Shown here in pieces: positions 1-6,900 of a DNA stretch of 15,283 nucleotides. The position numbers and the translations under genes were made by a program. Numbering within the stretch: position 1 is the stretch's first letter; every line of letters begins with the position of its first letter. The notes below the pieces were generated by a model. The model worked only from the letters and a program-made list of their open reading frames with translations. It was not told the DNA's origin and did no database searches. The DNA is from Baffinella frigidus (lineage: Eukaryota > Cryptophyceae > Cryptomonadales > Baffinellaceae), in the NCBI GenBank assembly GCA_026770585.1, contig MU646824.1:18502-33784 (forward strand), in the 5' to 3' direction.

Positions 1-44
<44 letters not shown>

Positions 45-67
45 AGAGAGAGAGAGAGAGAGAAAGA
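1..67. repeat. GA/CT dinucleotide microsatellite
   Basis: Almost pure (AG)n from the window edge to about 67, with a few GGG and AAA interruptions. On the minus strand it lies just downstream of the 5' splice site of carrier exon 6, so it is the start of an intron as a CT-rich run. A similar tract occurs at 14217-14340. Confidence 0.95.
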
Positions 68-72
68 GGCAC

Positions 73-683
73 CTCGGCGACAGATTGCAGCTGCAGGCGC
101 GTCTTGATGACCCAGATGGGGTTGATGAGCGTGACTGTGGCGGTGCCTGCCGTCACGGCGGATAGGAGGTGCGTCGGCGACCTGCGGGGACCCGCGTTCA
201 GGGTCTGAGGTGTAGGTTTTAGGGTTTGGGAGGGTGTAGGGTTTAAAGATTAGGGTTTAAGTTTGAGGGTTCCGGGTTTAAGGTTGGGGGTTCAGGGTTT
301 ATGGTTTAGAGCTTAGGGTTCAGGGTTTAGGTTTTCGAGATTAGGGTTTAGGGTCAGGGTTGAGGGTTGAGGGTTGAGGGTTCCGGGTTTAGAGTTTAGG
401 GTTTAAGGTTTAGGATTTAGGGTTTAGGGTCAGTGTTTGATTTAGGGTTTAGGGTTAGTGTTTAGGGTTAAGGGTTTAGGGTTTAGGGTTGGGGAGGGTG
501 TAAGGTTTAGGGTTTAGGTGGGTGTAGGGTTTAGGGTTTAAGGTTTAAGGTTTAGGGTTCCGGGTTTAAGGTTTGGGGTTCAGGGTTTAGGGTTCAGGGC
601 TTAGGGTTCAGTGTTTAGGTTTTAGGTTTTAGGGTGTAGGGTCAGGGTTGAGGGTTGAGGGTTTAGGGTTCAGGGTTCAGGGT

Positions 684-722
<39 letters not shown>

Positions 723-3507
723 GGTTTAGAGTTTAGGATTTAAGGTTTAGGATTTAGGGTTTAGGGTCAGGGTTTAGGGTTTAGGGTTTGGGGTTTAGGG
801 TTTAGGGTTTCGGGTTTGAGGTTTAGGGTTTAGATTTTAGGGTTTAGTGTTTAGTGTTTAGGGTTTAGGGTTCAGGGTTTAGGGTTTAGGGTTTAGGGTG
901 TAGGGTTTAGGGTTGCGGGTTGAGGAGTTCGTGGTTATGCAGCAGGGGCGTGAGCTACGATATCTCAAAGGAAAACTGACTTCATCTAAAACACCTTTTT
1001 GCTGTCTTAAGGGTGGGTTCTGTGCTGTGGTAGAGGTAGTCGGGGCTACGATAGTGAATCCAACACTGCAGATAAACACACCACGGCGTTTTATATTGAA
1101 TCAGTTTCTGCATGAGATTCTGGCGCGAGCGCGAGCTCATTGTGGGTCAGACACACCATACGTATGGCGATGACTATCGCCTCGGGAAGCGCGCGTTCGA
1201 GCGATAGGCCCGCCTGATGACAGGGAGGGCGTGGGAGGGCGTGCGATGATGACAGGAAGCGCGTGCGATGATGACAGGGAGCGCGTGCGATGCCGCCTCG
1301 GGAGGGGACGCACGTGTTTCCGAACTTCGGGAGCATGGCGTTTTTGACGGCGTTGTACGTCGAGAAGTACACGGCGCGCGCCTGGTTGAGGGTTTCGGGT
1401 TTCGGGTTTCGGGTTTCGAGTTTCGGGTTTCTGGTTTCGGGTGTAGGCTTAGGGTTCAGGGTTAGGGGTTTGAGGTGCGGGATAGGGTTTAGGTGTAGGG
1501 AACGGGTTTAGGGTTTAGGGTATAAGGTTTATAGTGTAGGGTTTAGGGTTTAGGGTTTAGGGTTTAGGGTGTAGTGTTTAGGGTTGAGGGTTGAGGGTGT
1601 AGGGTGCAGGGTTGACGGTACAGGGCTCAGGGATTAGGGATTAGGGATGAGGGATTAAGGGTGTAGGGTGTAGGGTGTAGGGTGTAGGGTGTAGGGTTCA
1701 AGGTTTAGGGTTCAGGGTTCAGGGTTTAGGGTGCAGGGTGTAGGGTGTAGGTTGTGGGGTTTAGGTTTTTAGGGTGTAGGGTTCAGGGTGTAGGGATCAG
1801 GGTTTAGGGTTCAGGTTTGAGGGTTCAGGTTTAGGGGTTAGCGTGTACCGGCACCACCCCCGCCAGCATCGGCCCGATCCCTTTCCAGAACCTGCCACAC
1901 GGTTCATTCCCCCCCGTTAAAATTCGCTGCGTGCCAGGAAGGTGTCAGTGAGTACCGGCTACGTGTGTGTGGATGCGGGATGTTCGAGAGGGCCGGGTCC
2001 GTGGCGCATTGCCTAGCAGCCTCCGACCCTCTGACGTAGAGGGTTCCAGGGCCGTGCCTCTTTGCAGGGAGGGCCTAAACACCAAACACCAAACACCAAA
2101 CACCAAACACCAAACACCAAAGCAGGTCGAACGGGATCTGCCTTGTCTGTTCCTGAGGACCTTCGGACCGGGGAAATCGTGTAGGTGGTCAACCCTAACC
2201 CCTAATCCCTAAACCAGTGTGATGTGCGCTCTATGCTCCAGAGAACTGTTTTCCTGGGGGGGGGCTGGGATTCCAGGTGTACGGTAGGGGGGTGTCTTGA
2301 TTGCAGGCGCAGAGGTGGGCGGCAGGAGGCATGGCTCACGACAAGGAAGCGTGGGTAGGGATGCGCATCTCGTGATTTCGTGGCTCGGGACATGGCTAAA
2401 TGGCTAGCGTGAGGGGGGCGCGCACCCTCCAATCCCGTCTTTTTTCACAATGTCTGAACATATCTGCGCACACACTCTTTCGTCAGACGCGAAGCCATGT
2501 CAACATACCCTAGCTGTGTCTCAGTCTATTTGGGCTGGCCAATTTTGTGAGTCTGGGCGCATTCCCGCTTCAAAGTTCACGGATTTGTACCGCGCACCCA
2601 GCATGTGCAAATAGTCGGTCAACCCGAGCAAGGAACCGCACGTGGACAACCTCATCTACGGAGCATGCAAGAATTAAGTCACTTACTTGGCTTCATCCAT
2701 GGTTGGACAATGAGCCGCGCCAGGGTGGATGCATGGGTGGAGAATGCTCAAAATTAGGGCTGATGCATGGTTGGACAACTCCTCTGGGAAAATCTGAAGA
2801 CAGAACCCTGACATGCCACAGACACACGTGCCATCAGTGATGCCGCACGGTGAAAAGAGATGGCGGGCAAGGAAGAGTAGGGAGAGCGTACTTGCATGGC
2901 CGTCCGGTTGTATTGGCACCGCGACTGTAGCCGAGTTTTCACCACCTGCAGCAGGGCTTCGTTGTCAAAAGGTTCACGGCGTCACAAGATGCTCGGTGCC
3001 AGGACGTGCTGGAAAGGGGGAAATGATGTGTCTCACTATCCCAGAAAGTGCTTCGCGATTCATTTTCTAAGACAGTGCTCGCTGCCAACTCGAGCCAAAC
3101 GGTTGGGAATCGCGCCAGGAAGAAGGAACCCTACGCACCTCGAACCCCTGTACACAAGCATGCAATCAACAGCCCAGCTCAACCCTGGACCGGACCAGTT
3201 GACGCAGGCGGCAGGATGCACAAGCGTCGGAATGTGAGGGGCCGTAGGGCGGGGGGGGGGGGGGTGGCACCTCGAGCGGGCACGTTATGCTCGCGCCAAT
3301 CACCCCTCCTATCCCGCCAGCCACAAAGTGCCGCCACGGCTTGGAATCCTTGATTACTTCCTGCGTTGCAGTTTGGACAACAGGCGGCGGGAGGTGGGAC
3401 GGCATCGGTGAGTCAGATGTAAAGCTGGTCAGCGTCCGGTGCCCACCACCATCTGTTTTCTTCCCATGAGGGGTGTGAGTGCCGTCTTCATCTTGCATGC
3501 GCTTCAT
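73..3507 (-). CDS. SLC25A36: Mitochondrial carrier, pyrimidine-nucleotide (RIM2/SLC25A33/36) type, 5' six exons, partial
   Basis: Inner-membrane carrier, expected to exchange pyrimidine nucleotides between cytosol and matrix. Exons in transcription order: 3507-3271, 2945-2892, 2463-2426, 1891-1849, 1381-1314, 181-73; all introns are GT-AG and phases match at each join. Exon 1 carries KPWRHFVAGGIGG then TCPLE; joined to exon 2 this gives the first carrier signature PLEVVKTRLQS. Exons 3-4 give ICSDIVKKDGIGG then FWKGIGP, the matrix helix; exons 4-5 give GVVPARAVYFSTYN (helix 2); exon 6 carries helix 3 and the second signature NPIWVIKTRLQLQ, whose PIW is typical of the pyrimidine/NAD/FAD carrier branch. 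The third repeat lies beyond the left edge. The start could be the ATG at 3507 or the one at 3405, which would leave 45 residues before the first intron. Intron 1 begins next to a C14 run. Carrier family is nearly certain; substrate is inferred from closeness to RIM2/SLC25A33/36. Confidence 0.88.
201..925 (+). repeat. Degenerate TTTAGGG-type interstitial telomere-like array
   Basis: About 0.7 kb of irregular TTTAGGG, TTCAGGG, TTGAGGG and TTAAGG units, with local runs of one variant, for example GGGTTGA repeated at about 684-725. It fills most of carrier intron 5. Units are too mixed and internal for a chromosome end. On the gene's sense (minus) strand the array reads CCCTAAA. Confidence 0.93.
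926..1240. other. Remainder of carrier intron 5, no recognised element
   Basis: Non-repetitive intron DNA between the telomere-like array and the minisatellite. Short open frames on both strands have no recognisable protein features, and nothing else identifiable is seen. Confidence 0.5.
1241..1292 (+). repeat. 22-bp minisatellite, about 2.4 units
   Basis: Two near-identical units GTGCGATGATGACAGGAAGC/GC (1241-1262 and 1263-1284, one A/G difference) plus GTGCGATG. A related GATGACAGGGAGGGC piece precedes it. It sits in the carrier intron just past the exon 5 donor. Confidence 0.8.
1387..1842 (+). repeat. Telomere-like array filling carrier intron 4
   Basis: Begins with a run of GGGTTTC units (about 1389-1440), then mixed TTTAGGG units, then a run of GTAGGGT (about 1665-1697). 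It occupies almost the entire intron between exon 5 (ends 1381 in genome order) and exon 4 (starts 1849). Sense strand is C-rich. Confidence 0.92.
2077..2121 (+). repeat. (AAACACC)n, 7-bp tandem repeat
   Basis: About six exact copies of AAACACC, one base away from the telomere-type unit AAACCCT and with the same 7-bp period. Lies in carrier intron 3. Confidence 0.92.
2190..2216 (+). repeat. Short CCCTAA-type telomere-like patch
   Basis: About four units of AACCCTAACCCCTAATCCCT type in carrier intron 3, in the opposite orientation to the large arrays of this gene. Confidence 0.8.
2547..2640 (+). repeat. Dispersed repeat R2, copy 1
   Basis: Shares blocks with 14086-14190 in the same order: CAAAGTTCACGGATTTGTAC against CAAAGTTGACGGATGTGTAC, then ATAGTCGGTCAACC. 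Upstream similarity may begin near 2505. Function unknown; located in carrier intron 2. Confidence 0.65.
3251..3264 (+). repeat. G14 homopolymer beside a splice donor
   Basis: Fourteen G on the plus strand, so the sense strand of carrier intron 1 starts GTGCCA then C14, six bases after the exon 1 boundary. Confidence 0.9.
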
Positions 3508-3920
3508 ACCCTGCGATGCTGCGAATCAAAGTCAAAGGGGTATTCATGTTATTTCTTGGAGCCATTTGTTGGTTCTTGGAGCCATTTGTCAACTTTTGGC
3601 AGAGATGGCAGTGAGGCTCTTCAAATAACCTTAACGAAATTGACTTTAAAATACCCCCCTGGAGCCTCGCTTGGGACAACTTAGTGCGATTTTCGTGGCT
3701 CAAAGCCGCGACAAGGGCCTCGGAACGAGCGAACAGCCGTCGTCGATAAGGTATGCGAGTCATTCTGACCTCCCTGTCGCGTTGAGGCCACCTGACCCGC
3801 ATGTTGCAGGCGAAGCCTTGCTTTTTGGGGGGAGCTTTTGAGAACTGGCACGATGAAATCTCATGCGTGGTCATGAAGTGGCAGTGAATGACCACTCTCC
3901 CCCACAGATCCTGCTGTGAG
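3508..3920. promoter_or_regulatory. Shared divergent upstream region of the carrier and PLPBP genes
   Basis: The two start codons face away from each other across about 413 bp (515 bp if the carrier starts at 3405), so both promoters and both 5' leaders must lie here. No clear TATA box was found. A MITE-like element (3537-3660) takes up almost a third of the space. Long open frames across this region on the minus strand overlap exon 1 of PLPBP and look like chance. Confidence 0.55.
3537..3660. mobile_element. MITE-like element R3, copy 1
   Basis: Bounded by AAAGGGGTATTC and TTTAAAATACCCCCC, a short terminal inverted repeat GGGGTATT/AATACCCC. The interior contains TCTTGGAGCCATTTG twice. The same ends and interior block occur at 8325-8438, and the ends alone form the hairpin at 14770-14798. 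Non-coding; position is in the shared promoter region. Confidence 0.6.
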
Positions 3921-6900
3921 ATGTCGGTGGCCAAGAACCTCGCGACGGTGCGCGCGCACGTCGCGCAGATCGCCAAGGAATGCGGCGCCGACCCGCGGTA
4001 TCCCTTCTCGGATCCGAGCGGTTTTCCTCTGCCCGCAACCGAGCAAGCGAGAGTGCTCTGACCCTCTCTCCCTCGCCCCCTGCACCCCCCACCCGTTCGC
4101 ATATGAATCTGCCTTCAACCCTGACGCCCCTCCAAATTTCCAGAAAGCGAGAATCCTGGGATCCGGGAACGCCACCAACCCCGCGACTGAATCCCGGAAT
4201 CCTGCAGAATCTCGTCCTCTGAAACCTCGAACCGCAATCCCGTGCACAGGTTGGTTGCGGTCTCGAAGATCATGCCGGCCGCAACGGTCTGTTTCCCTCG
4301 TCCCAACAGCACCCCAACTCCCTCACATCACTAGAGCGCTCTTCCCGCCCCCGCTTGCCGTCGGACTACCGCATTTTCCGACATGCCCCCTCCACAGGCA
4401 GCCTTGCCGGTCGACCATTTGTGTGGAACCACCCGCGAGCTTACGGGGCAATCACGCGCGCGTTTGACGCTTCTGAGTTCTCAAGAAGCCGAGGATCTGG
4501 ACCATTCATTTGCAAGCAGATCCTAGCTCTGCGCTTGTTCGACAGTATCCAGAGTCGGGGAATAGTCGTTTGGAGTTCTCGCGTCGTTTGGATCACGGGA
4601 CGACGTCCACGTCCTCTCCTCTATCTCTGTATCTGCCAATCGGAGCTCCTCTTTGGATACACCTGGATCCTCTTTGTACTGGAGAGGTTGTACGGAGTTC
4701 TGATCTCAACAAGTTTAATGAGGAGCCCCGATTATCTGAGACAGAGCTAGAAGATGCATACGATGCAAACAGATGGATGGAATGGCAACTTTGGAGCGGG
4801 AAAGATCCCGGGCTCACGAAATTGCCCAGCGTAAATAGACGTCATTGCGTCAGGTGTGTACGACGCGGGGCAGAGGCACTTCACTCTGAGCCAGCACATT
4901 TCGGCCTAAGTCAACTCCCCCTGAAAGCCAGCGTCTTGAGTCAAATGCCTGCTCCCAGAGCAGATCCATCTAAACGAAATGGCAACTTACTGCAGAGGAT
5001 CAGCTTTGTTGACTTGAGGTAAAATATCCTGGCGGGCAGTGCACTTCGGCGAGAACACATGTGTGTGGGGTTCAGTGTTGGGGGGTCCGCGCCTCAGTTT
5101 TGCACGGAGTCTTGAACTGGATTTATTCAATTTTGGGGGGGTCGGCAGGTGAAGCAGGCTTATGGCGCAAGACCTGAGGCTTATGCCGGCAGAGGTGATG
5201 CCTTGACGATCTCCCATAGTCGCGTCCTGACACGCGGACCATGCGATTTTGGTGGCAGGTGATGCAGGCGTACGACGTGGGGCAGCGCCACTTCGGCGAG
5301 AACTACGTCCAGGAGATCTGCGAAAAGGCCCCCCAGGTCAGAACGTAAGCTCATAGCCTAACGGACTAAAAGTGGGGTAGTTCGGCCTACGGTATTGAAT
5401 ACGGTAGGCCGTAGGGGCCTAGGGGGTCTCCTACGAAAAACCCTACGGCCTACCGTAGGTAACACCGTAGGCCTTAACTACCGCATTTTTAGTCCGGTAC
5501 CCCATTAAAGCGTTGACAGACTATTTTCAAGTTGATGTTGTGGGCGTGTGGTACACATTTGTGAGGAGATCTGCGATATGGCCCCGTCAGGGCCAGGCTC
5601 AACTTAAGAATAGTCTGCCAGCCCGATTGAGGCAGAGTTAGAAACTGCCTCGCTCTCGCTAGGCTGTGTATGTTGTATGCTCCGTGGAGGGGAATGCGTG
5701 GCGGGTTTGTCGGTACCAAAAACGTCTCTCGGGGTACAGGCTCCGCGGGCGTGCCTGGGTCTGTCATCAAGCTCCGGGTACAAGCTCTGTATACGAACAG
5801 CCAGGGTGACTTTTCACAGGGCTTGTCTCCACAGCCTGGGTCTGCGGCAGTTTGGGCGATGGTATGTCCCGCATTGGTGTGGAGGCAGCGACCAGGTGGA
5901 CGCTCGATATTGTCTCCGTTGGTCCTCCTGCAGGGTCCTGGAGGCTGGTCGATACCTGAGGCGCTATGGTGGTCCCTAGGAGGGGGCGAATCGTTCAGCT
6001 CGAGAAACCGCGGTGTGCTAGGTAGTGCCTTGCGCGGTCGCGCTCGGCTGGATTCCGCTCTGTAACACCCATGATTTCGCGTATCCAGTAAATTTAGTGT
6101 TTGGGTGGAATGTGCAGATGCCAGAGGACATCAAGTGGCACTTCATCGGCCACCTTCAGAGCAACAAGGTCTACCTCTGCCCGAGTAAATTTGGGCTCTC
6201 CATAAATGTATGGCAGTTGCACTTTTGTACTAGGTTTTCTGCTCTAAATGTATTTTATGGCGTGCCCAGTTTTACTCAGGCAGAGCCGCAAGGTTCCCCC
6301 CAGCAGGCATGGCTGCATGCGACCCTGGAAGGGAATACATGGTGGCTATTTTGGTTTTGATCCGTAATAATCGCACGTGTCTCTCCTGTGACGGTTTAGC
6401 CCCGGAGAAAGACACTCCACTCTGTTCTCGAGGCGTGCTGAGCCCACGGACAGACAGGATTCTATTCTCGTTGCCCACAGTGGGCTTCGAAGAAAATGTT
6501 CACCGCGTATCCGGTCGAAATTTTGGTTGATAAGATCTCTTCTCACCGAACAATGCTTTGAGTGCCGCGAAAATAAACGGTGTCCTGGTTACTGGGGTGT
6601 TGGCGTTTAGGTGGTTGGCACCACGCACTCAGGACCACTCATTGGTAATAAAGGTCTTTCACTCAGGCGAAAATGCTGGTCAAATCGGTGCCGGGGCTGT
6701 TCATGGTGGAGAGCGTGGACTCGAAGAAGTGCGCCTCCTCGCTCGACAAGGCGTGCGAGGCTGCCGGGCGCGGCCCCCTCCAGGTCATGGTTCAGGTACG
6801 CACTCCCGCCCCGAACCCCGAACCCCCACCACCCCCACCGCATCCTGAACCCTGAACCCTATACCCTGAACCCTGAACTCTGAACCCTCAATTCTGGATC

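Noticed and set aside
201-925. A true chromosome end
   Set aside because: The repeats are degenerate, internal, confined to introns, occur in both orientations and are followed by coding exons.
3488-4247. Minus-strand frames of 204 and 128 codons
   Set aside because: They overlap PLPBP exon 1 and the shared promoter, show no family features, and are explained as chance in GC-rich DNA.
4355-5022. Plus-strand frames of 131 and 170 codons
   Set aside because: They lie within PLPBP intron 2 and cross an exon-3 remnant and R2-like repeats.
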